Both the position numbers and the translations under genes were made by a program. From Verrucomicrobiota bacterium (lineage in GTDB: Bacteria; Verrucomicrobiota; Verrucomicrobiia; Limisphaerales; CAIMTB01): a DNA stretch of 52,849 nt. Under the pieces are notes generated by a model. That model made no database searches. It was not told the origin of the DNA and saw nothing but the letters and a program-made list of their open reading frames with translations. This document shows, piece by piece, positions 9,650 through 17,918 of the stretch (positions are counted from its first letter, which is position 1; each line of letters opens with the position of its first letter). The DNA lies in assembly GCA_963205105.1 (NCBI GenBank), contig CAUJJW010000185.1:1-52849 (forward strand). Reading direction: 5' to 3'.

Positions 9650-10591
9650 ATGGAAGCCATCGCCGCAGCGCTCGCCGATCCGGAAGGGCAGGGGATTCTG
9701 GTTCGCGCGGGTGCCGCAAGTTCTGCGCAGACTTTGGCAGCCTACACTACCTTTCCGCCCGGCCGGTTGTCGTGGGCCCGCGGTTTCTTGGACGGGCCGC
9801 CATTGGATCTGGACCTGGATCTGCCGCCAGCGGCGTTCATCGATGCGTTCGGTCGCCAACTTCGAGCTGGCTGGGGTGCCGCGCGAACCGGGGGTTCGGC
9901 CCGACTCACCGACCGCATCCTGGGATACGAAACCAATTTCGTCGCGATTTGTCTGGGTGCCCTCGACCGATGGAACCGGGAGCAGGACGCCATCGTGCTT
10001 TGGGACATCGACGAAACGCTCGTGGGCTCCGGCTCGCGTCTCCGATTCCTCCGGCCGTCGTCGGAAAGTGTGCTGCGGTATGCCGAACGTCAGTATCCCA
10101 ATCTGCGCCATGGCGTTCTTTCGTCGCTTGCTCCCGAATGGATTCCGGCGGCAGCGGACCTGATCGCCCAGGTGATGGGACGTTCGGGCTCATTCGGCGA
10201 AGCGACGTTCCGATATTCCTTCCGGCCGGCGCTGGATCGCTTCGATGGGGTGGACTGGGGGATTCTGATGGAGGCGATGGTGAAGTGCGGCCTGCCCATC
10301 TGCGGTCGCGGGCCTTTCGCAGACGGATGGCCGTTCTACGTCACCGAGTTCAGCCGGGTGCTCGCGCTGCTTTCCCTGCGACGTCGCGGGCACAACGTCC
10401 AGGTGGTGGACAACGATCTGAACGCCTGTTTTGACCGGGACAACACGGCGGAGAACCAAGTCAGCGAGGAAGCGCGCGATTGGTTGAAATCCATGGTGGG
10501 GGAAACCTGCGCCACCGGCCCTCACTGGTGGCCTCAGGAGGCCGAGGAATGGATTCTCGAACTGCTCGCCGCCGCCCAACGAAATCCGTGA
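9650..10591 (+). CDS. Uncharacterised protein with HAD-type DxDxT motif
   Basis: About 313 residues from ATG at 9650; the frame opens earlier but would overlap the giant gene by over 100 bp. No signal peptide. In the middle of the protein the strand IVLWDIDETLVGSG matches HAD superfamily motif I (hhhhDxDxT), where the first Asp would be the nucleophile in a phosphatase. A later hydrophobic strand followed by VVDNDLNACFDRD could supply the acidic motif IV. The region before the motif is about 120 residues with no family I recognise. The gene starts 50 bp after the giant exported protein and could be co-transcribed. It ends 21 bp from the convergent adaptor gene. Cytoplasmic phosphohydrolase activity is inferred from the motif only. 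Confidence 0.7.
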   Translation: MEAIAAALADPEGQGILVRAGAASSAQTLAAYTTFPPGRLSWARGFLDGPPLDLDLDLPPAAFIDAFGRQLRAGWGAARTGGSARLTDRILGYETNFVAICLGALDRWNREQDAIVLWDIDETLVGSGSRLRFLRPSSESVLRYAERQYPNLRHGVLSSLAPEWIPAAADLIAQVMGRSGSFGEATFRYSFRPALDRFDGVDWGILMEAMVKCGLPICGRGPFADGWPFYVTEFSRVLALLSLRRRGHNVQVVDNDLNACFDRDNTAENQVSEEARDWLKSMVGETCATGPHWWPQEAEEWILELLAAAQRNP

Positions 10592-10612
10592 TCACTTTGT
10601 CCGGCAAAACCC

Positions 10613-11488
10613 TCACGGAGCCTGGGCTGGCGCAGGGGTTTCGCGGACGGCGGGTGGCGCGGTGATGCCGGTGGTTTCCGCGGGCAACCGCACGGTGGCG
10701 GTGATGCCGGCGGGGATTTTGGCCTCCGCATTGTCGAAGACGGCTTTCACCCGGACGAGTCCGCTGGCCGGATCGGCGACCGGCGAGATAAACCGCACCT
10801 CAGCGTCCACCGTTCGTGGGCCGATTTCACTTTCGAGCCGAAGGTTGAGGCGTTGACCAACGTGCAGGGCCTGGGCGCGACGGGCTTCCAGATTGATGAC
10901 CAGCCAGCAGCGGCGTGTATCGACCAGGCGGGCGATGGGGGTCTGGGGCTGGCAACCTTCGCCGGAATCCAGGTTGAACAAGTCGGCGATGACGCCTGGG
11001 AACGGTGCGATCACCTGCCGCCGTCGGAGTTGTTCATTGGCGAGGTCGAGTTCGGCCTGGGCGATGCGGTGTTCGGCACGGTGCTTGTCCAGTTCCTCCT
11101 TGGCCACCGAACGGGTTCGGGCCGCGAGTTCCTCGGTGCGACGCAGGACTTCGGCGGAGTTGTCGAGCACGGTCTGGCGGCGCGCGACTTCCAACTCCTC
11201 CATGCGTTTGTCGAGTTCGACGATCACCTGACCCGCCTCAACGGAGTCACCCTCCTTGAAGAAGTGTTTGCCGAGGATGCCGGCGACTGGAGCCGAGAGC
11301 GTGGCGTCGAAATAGGCTTCGGTGATGCCCTGGGCTTCGAAGTCCGCGGAGTTTGCACGGGCGGTTGGAGCGGGCGAGCGGGAGGTGGTGAGAACGGTGA
11401 CGCGGGGTTCGGCGGCGTGGATGGCGGGAGGCAGGCAGAGGCTAAAGGCCAAGGGGAGGAGAGCCCAGCAGGCCATGGCGCGGTTCAT
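10613..11488 (-). CDS. Efflux/secretion periplasmic adaptor subunit (HlyD/RND MFP type)
   Basis: About 291 residues from ATG at 11488. Periplasmic membrane-fusion protein that would link an inner-membrane component to the TolC-like channel encoded just upstream. A signal peptide (MACWALLPLAFSLCLPPAIHA, alternative start ATG 11476) is followed by a barrel-sandwich half-motif (APVAGILGKHFFKEGD, GQVIVELD), an alpha hairpin (RRQTVLDNSAEVLRRTEEL to LANEQLRRR), the second lipoyl half (APFPGVIADLFNLDSGE) and a beta-barrel (VTVR at the end). The frame can be extended to 12043, but that adds 185 residues encoded entirely by palindromic repeats and should be ignored. No Shine-Dalgarno is seen. It is the last gene of the five-gene export cluster. 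Confidence 0.85.
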   Translation of the reverse strand: MNRAMACWALLPLAFSLCLPPAIHAAEPRVTVLTTSRSPAPTARANSADFEAQGITEAYFDATLSAPVAGILGKHFFKEGDSVEAGQVIVELDKRMEELEVARRQTVLDNSAEVLRRTEELAARTRSVAKEELDKHRAEHRIAQAELDLANEQLRRRQVIAPFPGVIADLFNLDSGEGCQPQTPIARLVDTRRCWLVINLEARRAQALHVGQRLNLRLESEIGPRTVDAEVRFISPVADPASGLVRVKAVFDNAEAKIPAGITATVRLPAETTGITAPPAVRETPAPAQAP

Positions 11489-11533
11489 GAAGAGTGCCCT
11501 GTTCGAAATCGACCTGCTCACGGGCGATGAACC
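11482..11533. repeat. IR-bounded repeat unit, copy 1
   Basis: Begins GGTTCAT and ends ATGAACC, an inverted repeat. Its first 42 bases match copy 2 at 38 of 42 positions, including TGTTCGAAATCGACCTGCTC. The left end overlaps the start codon of the adaptor gene, so the repeat supplies the ATG used by that gene. Confidence 0.75.
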
Positions 11534-11542
11534 TGGGACGCC

Positions 11543-11561
11543 GGGGGGCGAGACGCCCCCC
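11543..11561. repeat. Perfect GC hairpin between repeat copies
   Basis: Eight-base-pair stem GGGGGGCG/CGCCCCCC with loop AGA. There is no T-tract on either side, so it is more likely part of a repeat family than a terminator. Confidence 0.55.
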
Positions 11562-11595
11562 TCTACGGCAGGCGGGACGACAGCCGCTACGGAGG

Positions 11596-11651
11596 CACGG
11601 TTCATGGAGAGCCACCTGTTCGAAATCGACCTGCTCACGGCCCTTGAACCG
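11596..11651. repeat. IR-bounded repeat unit, copy 2
   Basis: Starts CACGGTTCATGG and ends TGAACCG, with CGGTTCA/TGAACCG as inverted ends. Nearly identical to copy 1 in the interior. Confidence 0.75.
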
Positions 11652-11688
11652 CGAAATTGTAAGTCGTTGGAAATCAACGAAACGATTT

Positions 11689-11749
11689 CACGGTTCATGG
11701 AGAGGCGCGTGTTCCAAAAATTGGACACGTATTGCGACCATGAACCGTG
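11689..11749. repeat. IR-bounded repeat unit, copy 3
   Basis: The clearest copy at its ends: CACGGTTCATGG (11689-11700) and CCATGAACCGTG (11738-11749) are a perfect 12-bp inverted repeat. The interior differs from copies 1 and 2 and holds its own near-palindrome (CGTGTTCCAA, then TTGGACACG). Confidence 0.75.
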
Positions 11750-11771
11750 GGGCGAGGAGTGGAGCGGGCGG

Positions 11772-11946
11772 CCCTCATCCCGGCCTTCTCCCGGAGGGAG
11801 AAGGAGAATCGTCGCTGCTGGTTTCGGAGTGCTACGCCGGGCGTTGGCTGATGCGATTCGTGACGGCCCGGAAGGACGGGGTTCTGGCATGTCGCCGAGG
11901 GCAGGCCGCGACACCCTTTCCCCACGGGAGAGGGCCGGGGTGAGGG
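11772..11946. repeat. REP-like paired palindromic element, about 175 bp
   Basis: Terminal inverted repeats of 21 bp at 11772-11792 and 11926-11946 agree at 19 of 21 positions (CCCTCAyCCCGGCCyTCTCC-type sequence). Each end also forms its own hairpin: CCTTCTCCC/GGGAGAAGG around GGA at 11784-11804, and CCCTTTCCC/GGGAGAGGG at 11914-11934 (one G-T pair). This CCCTCACCCCGGCCCTCTCC motif is a widespread REP-like sequence in many phyla, generally thought to be moved by RAYT-type transposases. No such transposase is in this window. Confidence 0.75.
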
Positions 11947-12052
11947 AGCCCGTTTCAACCCTCGCGATGGCTTTCATGGGAAGGTTCATGAAGAGAATCG
12001 GCGTGCCGGTGGGAAGGAAGGGGTGCATGGGGAGGTGGGCCACGGGATTCCC

Positions 12053-13765
12053 TTAGTGGGAGTTGGACGGGGTGGCGGCGGAATCGGGGGTGGCGCCGGA
12101 CGGCTTGAGGTAGAAATCACGGCGGGATCCTTGGAGGCGTCGAAACGCGGACGCGGGCATGGGGAGATCGCCGGAGACCGATTCAACGCCGCGCTTGACC
12201 AGGTAGGTGCCGGTGAGGATTTCGAGATCGATGGTCGACTGGTGGTAGAGGACGACGGCGGCGAGAGCGGTCAGCCGTGCGATGAGCAGATCCCGCTCGA
12301 CCTCGAGCACCCGGCGTGCCTCGACGCGACCGACATCGAGGCGGGCGAGTTCGGTGTCGAGCAAGGTGCGATTCAATCGAACGGTTGTTTCGGTGTCGGC
12401 AATCGATGCATGGCTGTTGCGGACCCGGTGAATGCTGGTGGCGAGCAGATTGGCCAGCTGGGTTTCGAGGTCCTTCAGGGCGAGAACGGAGGCGCTCTGA
12501 CGGTCGCGCGCGGCGGACAGTTCGTGGCGCGACTTGGCATCGCCGCCAAGCGGCACCCGGAGTTCGGCACCGACATACCAGGTGGGAAATTCGCCGCTCG
12601 TCACGGCATCCCAGGATTCGCCTGCCGTCTGGCCGAGGCCGTTCATGCCATAGCTGGCGCGAACGTCCAATTGCGGCAGGCGCTGGTTGCGGGCGAACGC
12701 CACCCGGATCCCCTCCTGATCGATGCGCTTGCGCTGGGCAACGTAGTCGGGGTTGAAGTCGAACAAGGTGGGCCAGCGATCCTCGAAGGCGAGACGTTCC
12801 GGGGCGACGGGCGCGGGCGCTTCCGCGGTGAGAATGCCCTGCAAATCCCGTTCCGTGGTTGCCACAAACGCCGCGGTGCGGGCCCGGGCTTCCGCCAGCT
12901 TCTGTTCCGCATCGCGCCGTCCGTTGTTGCGCTCCGACAAATCGGCTTCGGCTTGCAGAACGTCGAGCTCGGAGGCCTTGCCGGTTTCCGCCCGGATACG
13001 GAAATCCGCCAGCACGGTTTCGGCGACGCGCACCGATTCCTGGAACGTTCGCAGTTGTTCCTGGGCGAGGTAGAGGCCGAGGTAGGCGGATTCGGCGCCC
13101 CCGATGAGTTGGAGCAAGGCACGGCGGTACTCCTGTTTGGCGATGTCGGCGTTCGAGTCCGCCAGGCGGATGGCGAACCGCGTGGCGGCGGCGCCGGCGT
13201 TTTTCAGCAGGGGCTGGACGATATTGCCGCCGATGAAGGTCTCGAACTCGCCGTTGGTCCGGGCGCCAAACTGCAGGTTGTTGTTGATGTCGCGCAGGCT
13301 GTAGCCCACCCGGATGCGGGCGCCGGAAGGCACCAGAAACTCCAGGGCGGACGTGTAGGAATTGTTGCGTTCGTCAAAGAGGGAATTGCCGAGGCTGACG
13401 ACGTCCCGGGCGGTGTTCTGACGGCGGTTTTCGTTGTGCTCGACGCTTCCGACCAGAGCGGGCTCGAAGATGCCACGTTCCGCGCGGGAATAGAGATTGG
13501 TCGCCCTCAACGAGGTGGCGTCGGCCTGAAGCTTCTCACTGCGCTGGAGCACCAGGGCGATGTAGTTAGTCAGCGGAATGCTCCACGGCGTGTTGGTGAA
13601 GACTGCGGACCCAGCCGGAGTGGACGTAAGGCCTGGATCGCTGGCGGATGCCGTCGTTGGATCGGCGGCGTGCCCCGTCGGAACCAGGCCTCCCAACAGC
13701 AGTGCTGAGGCGAGCAGGGCCAGGGCCGGGAAAGGTCGACGGAGTCGGAGTGAGGGAACACGCAT
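12053..13765 (-). CDS. TolC-like outer-membrane efflux protein
   Basis: About 570 residues. ATG at 13765 starts a clear signal peptide (MRVPSLRLRRPFPALALLASALLLGG, then GHA); the longer start at 13831 would overlap the SecA-like gene. Long amphipathic helices typical of the outer-membrane efflux protein family occur in two halves, for example LVLQRSEKLQADATSLRATN near the N-terminus and ARRVLEVERDLLIARLTAL near the C-terminus, separated by beta segments with alternating aromatic residues. It would form a trimeric channel through the outer membrane and periplasm, docking with the adaptor(s) of this cluster. It is larger than E. coli TolC (about 470 mature residues). The mature N-terminus carries a Thr/Ser/Ala-rich tail. 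The gene starts 26 bp after the SecA-like stop. Confidence 0.87.
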   Translation of the reverse strand: MRVPSLRLRRPFPALALLASALLLGGLVPTGHAADPTTASASDPGLTSTPAGSAVFTNTPWSIPLTNYIALVLQRSEKLQADATSLRATNLYSRAERGIFEPALVGSVEHNENRRQNTARDVVSLGNSLFDERNNSYTSALEFLVPSGARIRVGYSLRDINNNLQFGARTNGEFETFIGGNIVQPLLKNAGAAATRFAIRLADSNADIAKQEYRRALLQLIGGAESAYLGLYLAQEQLRTFQESVRVAETVLADFRIRAETGKASELDVLQAEADLSERNNGRRDAEQKLAEARARTAAFVATTERDLQGILTAEAPAPVAPERLAFEDRWPTLFDFNPDYVAQRKRIDQEGIRVAFARNQRLPQLDVRASYGMNGLGQTAGESWDAVTSGEFPTWYVGAELRVPLGGDAKSRHELSAARDRQSASVLALKDLETQLANLLATSIHRVRNSHASIADTETTVRLNRTLLDTELARLDVGRVEARRVLEVERDLLIARLTALAAVVLYHQSTIDLEILTGTYLVKRGVESVSGDLPMPASAFRRLQGSRRDFYLKPSGATPDSAATPSNSH

Positions 13766-13791
13766 GGTTGGCAGGTGAATCAGGTTCGAGG

Positions 13792-15753
13792 TTAAGAGCC
13801 GGGTGCGAATGCGAGCGATTCTTCGAGCCACGAATCGCCACGAAGCACCTGCTGTCGCTGACGAAACGCGATGGACTGGGCCTTGGCCTGGGCACGCGCG
13901 ACCAGTGCGCCTGCCACCGGGGCGGGAGCCGTTCCCACCAGGGATTGAAATTGTCGGGGAAGGTATCGGCGCACGAGGTCATCCTCGGCGCTCGCGTAGA
14001 GTTGGGCGCTGCCGGGATCGCCCTGGCGGGCGGCGCGGCCCATCAACTGGCGGTCCACCCGGCCGCTTTCGTGCCGTTCGGTGGCGATGACGTGGAGTCC
14101 GCCCAGCGCCGCCACTCCCTGGCCCAGCCGGATGTCGGTGCCGCGTCCCGCCATGTTGGTGGCGATGGTGATCCGGCGTCCTTCACCCGCCATGGCGATG
14201 ATGGTCGCCTCGTCGCCGTGGTGCACCGCGTTCAGGAGCCGGAAGTCCAGATGATGCGCCTCCAGGAACCGGGCCAGCCGTTCGCTCGCCGCCACCGTTC
14301 GGGTTCCCACCAGCACCGGGCGTCCGGTGGCGTGCACCGACCGAATGCCCTCGACCACCGCCTCCCATTTCGCCGTCGACGTCGGGAAGAAGCGGTCGGG
14401 GAGCCGGGTTCGGATGCAGGGTCGATGGGTGGGGATGCGCAGGACGGGTAGGCCGTAGATCTGCCAGAATTCCGTGCCTGCCTCCAGGGCGGTGCCGGTC
14501 ATGCCGGACAGATGGTGGAACAGGCGAAAGAACCGCTGAAAACTCATGCGCGCCGCGGTTTCGGAAGGATCCGAGAAGGGAACGCCCTCCTTGGCCTCGA
14601 TGGCCTGGTGCAGTCCCTGCTGCCACGTCCGCATTGGCTGGGGGCGTCCGGTGCCTTCGTCGACGATGACAATCTTGCCCTGGTCGATGATGTACTGCCG
14701 TCCGGCGAGGAAGAGTTCGCGTGCCGACAACGCCTGACGGACCAGTTCGTGGCGGCGATCGCGGCCCTTCCAGACGGCGGGCAATTCGCGGCAGGCTTCC
14801 GCCACGACCTCTTCGCCGGACGGGGTGAGTTCCACCTCCCGGTAACGCAGGTTCACCCGGTAATGCAGGTCGGGGGAGAGCAACCGGGACAGTTCGCGGG
14901 CCTGAAGTGTGGCATCGCGCAGGCGCGGGTTGGGGACGGGCCGCGAGATGATGAGAGGGGTCACCGCCTCGTCGATCAGCAGGCTGTCGGCTTCGTCGAT
15001 GATGGCGGTGTGCAATCCGCGCAGCACCAGCCCGGACAGGCGTCGCTGGGTGACGCCCGGGAGGACCATGGATCGAATCCGGCGCTGAGTGGGATTGGAG
15101 AGGGTGTCGAGGAGGAGACGATCGCGCAGGAAATCGGCCAGCACTTCGCGGGCGGTGACATAGGTCACATCCGCCGCGTAACCACGCCGCCGTTCCGGAG
15201 GGGGCATGCCTCCGGTGACATGACCGACGCGGACGCCGGCGAACGTGTAGAGAGGTTCCAGCCAGGCGGCGTCGCGTTGGACGAGGTAGTCGTTGGCGGT
15301 GACGACATGAACGGGACGATGGGCCCAGCCGGCGAGAATCGCGGCGAGCCCGGCAGTGAGGGTTTTGCCTTCGCCGGTGGCCATCTCGGCGAGGAACCCA
15401 CGGTGCAGGGCGAGGGCGCCCACGAGTTGCACGGGGAAGGGGTGCAGGTGGACGGTGCGCCGGGCGGCCTCACGAATGGCGGCGAGGGCGGGTACGAGAA
15501 ACGTCTCAGCCGCTGAACCGCCGCGCCGGAAATGGGCACGGTAATCGTGGAGCCGGAGTTGCAGGTCATGATCCCGGAGGGCTTCGAATTCCGGGGCAAC
15601 GGCCAGTGCCGCTTCGGCGGTGACTTCCAGGGGGCGGCGGCAGGCAGGGCGACGACGCCAGCGACCGATGAAATTGTGGACGGAAAGATCCAGACCCTCG
15701 GGCAAGGGCTCGGCTTGTTTCCAACTCCACTCGGTGTTCGCGGCGGTCACCAT
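13792..15753 (-). CDS. Short SecA-like ATPase without C-terminal translocation domains
   Basis: A 653-residue SecA-related motor; housekeeping SecA is usually 800-1000. Walker A is MATGEGKT (124-131), DEAD is 253-256 in IIDEADSLLIDEA, a shortened preprotein-cross-linking region follows at about 265-350, and NBD2 carries SGMTGTA (416-422), TNMAGRGTD (532-540) and GRAARQGDPGS (572-582). All ATPase motifs look intact. After motif VI the chain has the start of the helical scaffold (RAQAKAQSIAFRQRQQVLRGD) and stops where SecA normally continues with the wing domain, two-helix finger and zinc/SecB tail. It therefore probably does not push substrates through SecY in the usual way. Its ATG overlaps the M50 gene stop by 7 bp. 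Function in a dedicated export machine is inferred from the neighbours. Confidence 0.88.
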   Translation of the reverse strand: MVTAANTEWSWKQAEPLPEGLDLSVHNFIGRWRRRPACRRPLEVTAEAALAVAPEFEALRDHDLQLRLHDYRAHFRRGGSAAETFLVPALAAIREAARRTVHLHPFPVQLVGALALHRGFLAEMATGEGKTLTAGLAAILAGWAHRPVHVVTANDYLVQRDAAWLEPLYTFAGVRVGHVTGGMPPPERRRGYAADVTYVTAREVLADFLRDRLLLDTLSNPTQRRIRSMVLPGVTQRRLSGLVLRGLHTAIIDEADSLLIDEAVTPLIISRPVPNPRLRDATLQARELSRLLSPDLHYRVNLRYREVELTPSGEEVVAEACRELPAVWKGRDRRHELVRQALSARELFLAGRQYIIDQGKIVIVDEGTGRPQPMRTWQQGLHQAIEAKEGVPFSDPSETAARMSFQRFFRLFHHLSGMTGTALEAGTEFWQIYGLPVLRIPTHRPCIRTRLPDRFFPTSTAKWEAVVEGIRSVHATGRPVLVGTRTVAASERLARFLEAHHLDFRLLNAVHHGDEATIIAMAGEGRRITIATNMAGRGTDIRLGQGVAALGGLHVIATERHESGRVDRQLMGRAARQGDPGSAQLYASAEDDLVRRYLPRQFQSLVGTAPAPVAGALVARAQAKAQSIAFRQRQQVLRGDSWLEESLAFAPGS

Positions 15754-17903
15754 TGGTACCGTTGCTGCAGCAGCTGGCGCAACCGTCGCCAGCCCTGCTG
15801 AAGAATGGGTTGAGGAGGCAATCGGAAACGCATCCGGCCCGACTGGCCATCCGCAAGTTTCACCGGGCCATGGGACGGAAGGCTGGCGCGCACCTCAAAG
15901 AAGGGCTCCGCAGTACGCCGGCCTTCCCGATCATCCTTCTCGGTTGGGATGTCGCCACCGCCCAACCAGCCGAGGATCGGGGTGGGCAGGATCCGGGAAT
16001 CGCCTGGCACGATCCGGAGCTGTTCCACATCAATGGAATCGGCGGTCTGGCCATGCAGGCGGATCTGGGCGGAAGCCAGTTCAGTGCGGAACAAACGATC
16101 AGCATCCGCCTGCTGGACCACCGCCACGAATTCGAAGCGGGCCGGATTCAACACCAGCCCGAGGGGCGAACCCCTCGGCAACCAGCGTCCCACCAGTTCC
16201 TGGATGCCCGGAGCGCTCCAAAGCCCGTCCAATCGGGCCGTGACCCGGAGGTCGGCCAGTTGCTGGTCCAGGCGTGCCAATTGATCGGCGAGGACGGCAC
16301 GGCGGGCTTCCAGGGGTTGGCGGTTGGCGATCTGGCCGGTCAGGGTTTGGCGAAGGCGGGCATCCACTTCGGCGAGAGCGGCCTGGGTGGCTTCCCTGGC
16401 GTGGCCCAACTCCGGGTTGGCGAGCTCGAGCAGCACATCCCCGGTGTGGACGGGCCGTCGCACGTCGGCGATGACCCGTTCCAGGCGGCCGGCGGACTCA
16501 GTCACGACACGGGCCCGGTCCACGGCCTGAATGATGCCGATGGCGGTGAAGGTGTTGGGGAAGGGGATGAAGGCGAACGGGGCGATGACGAGCACGGCGA
16601 GCCCGACGACCACGGCAATGGCCCGGGGGCGGACGCGGTCGAGGCGCGGGCTGGCGCCCAGATAGCGGATGAGCCGCACGAGGGGAGTGGCCACCCAGGC
16701 GACGGCGCAGGTGGCGAGCATGAGAATGCCGAGCAACAGGTAGCGGTCGGCGATCGCCAGCAGAATGCCTGCGAAGACGAACAGGCGATAGGCGCCGCTG
16801 GTGATGCCGTACGTGAATAACCAGGAGGCTTCCGTGCGGGTGCGGGCGGGTGACTGGGCCGGTTGAACGCCAAAGAGATGATGCTCGAAGACGTGGCGGA
16901 GCTGCCGGTTGGCGAGTTGGGCGAGGTTGGGAATGCCGAGCAGATCGCTCAGGATGTAATAGCCGTCGAAACGGAGCAGGGGATTCAGGTTGAAGAGGAG
17001 CGTGCTGACACTCGCGATGAACATCACATTGTAGGCAACGCCATGGATGGTGCCGGGGCCGGTGTTGGCCCAGACAAAGACGGCGATGGCGGCGACGAAC
17101 AGCTCGACGATCATGCCTCCGAACCCGACCACCATCCGCTGCCAGCGCGAGCGGAACCCCCAGCTGGAGGTGACGTCCACGTAAGGGACCGGGGTGAAGA
17201 TCATGAACAGCACGCCCAGGGTGTGAACCTCGCCGCCGTATTTGCGGCAAAGAAAGGCGTGCCCCAGTTCATGGAGCGTTTTGAGCAGGATGAGGGCGAG
17301 GTAAAGAAACGGGAGATTCGCCGGGGCCAGCACGCCCTGGTACTGGTCCAGGGCGGCCGTCCAGTTTTCGGCCAGGGTTTTCAGCCCCAGAGTGACCACC
17401 GTCAGCCAGATCAGGGCGCCCAACTGCCCCAGGAAGGGGCGGACCATGGGCATCGCCCAGACCAGAAAGCGATCCGGGTCCACCAGCGGGATCCGGAAGA
17501 ACATGATGTTGGTGAGGCGCGACTTCAGTTCACGCTGGGTGCGCTTCTTGTACCGCTGAAACAACGCCTCGGTGTCCGTCGCCCGGTCATAGTGCAGGAG
17601 GTTCGCCTGATACAACTGGCCGAGCAGGCGAAGGGCGGCTTCCTGGCCGGGGGCTTCATCCGGAAAACGTTCCAGGCATTCCTGCCAGGCCTGATCGACG
17701 GTCCGGTCCCGGCGCAACCGGGCCACGAACTCATAGGCGGCGGGGCGCAGCCGGAAGAACTGATTGGAAAGGGGATCCTCGAGAACGTAGAAGCGTTCGC
17801 CGCGGAAGGTCTGGCGTCGGACCCGCACGCCCGGGCTGAGGGCGATCCGCTGGGAGGCGACCCGATGCCAGGATTCGGAAAAGGTTTCGTTGGGGCGTGC
17901 CAT
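15747..17903 (-). CDS. PqqD-like / M50 site-2 protease family / HlyD fusion membrane protein
   Basis: 718 residues in the inner membrane. Residues about 27-105 resemble a PqqD-type winged helix (FYVLEDPLSNQFFRL, then LLGQLYQANLLH). A membrane region from about 150 carries the zinc motif HELGH (211-215) and the partner motif NPLLRFDGYY with D313, both as expected for M50 metalloproteases, so catalysis is possible. More helices follow to about residue 450. The C-terminal third is a HlyD-like adaptor (ESAGRLERVIADVRRPVHTGD, with a coiled coil of EARRAVLADQLARLDQQL type). This matches proteins usually called putative peptide zinc metalloprotease (YydH-like). It starts 15 bp after the GAF-HlyD gene and overlaps the SecA-like gene, implying translational coupling. 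Confidence 0.87.
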   Translation of the reverse strand: MARPNETFSESWHRVASQRIALSPGVRVRRQTFRGERFYVLEDPLSNQFFRLRPAAYEFVARLRRDRTVDQAWQECLERFPDEAPGQEAALRLLGQLYQANLLHYDRATDTEALFQRYKKRTQRELKSRLTNIMFFRIPLVDPDRFLVWAMPMVRPFLGQLGALIWLTVVTLGLKTLAENWTAALDQYQGVLAPANLPFLYLALILLKTLHELGHAFLCRKYGGEVHTLGVLFMIFTPVPYVDVTSSWGFRSRWQRMVVGFGGMIVELFVAAIAVFVWANTGPGTIHGVAYNVMFIASVSTLLFNLNPLLRFDGYYILSDLLGIPNLAQLANRQLRHVFEHHLFGVQPAQSPARTRTEASWLFTYGITSGAYRLFVFAGILLAIADRYLLLGILMLATCAVAWVATPLVRLIRYLGASPRLDRVRPRAIAVVVGLAVLVIAPFAFIPFPNTFTAIGIIQAVDRARVVTESAGRLERVIADVRRPVHTGDVLLELANPELGHAREATQAALAEVDARLRQTLTGQIANRQPLEARRAVLADQLARLDQQLADLRVTARLDGLWSAPGIQELVGRWLPRGSPLGLVLNPARFEFVAVVQQADADRLFRTELASAQIRLHGQTADSIDVEQLRIVPGDSRILPTPILGWLGGGDIPTEKDDREGRRTAEPFFEVRASLPSHGPVKLADGQSGRMRFRLPPQPILQQGWRRLRQLLQQRYQW

Positions 17904-17918
17904 CGCGGTGAGCGGGAT

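Larger units (their letters stand above)
11489..12052. other. Repeat-packed intergenic region inside the export cluster
   Basis: This 564-bp stretch between the TolC-like gene and the adaptor holds no convincing gene. It contains three IR-bounded units of about 55 bp, a perfect GC hairpin, and a 175-bp element with REP-like inverted ends, plus a fourth trace (GGTTCATGAAGAG at 11983-11995). Other junctions in the cluster range from a 7-bp overlap to a 26-bp gap, so this looks like a gap opened by repeat accumulation. Confidence 0.8.

Noticed and set aside
11489..12043. N-terminal extension of the periplasmic adaptor
   Set aside because: The extra 185 codons are made of palindromic repeats and precede a normal signal peptide.
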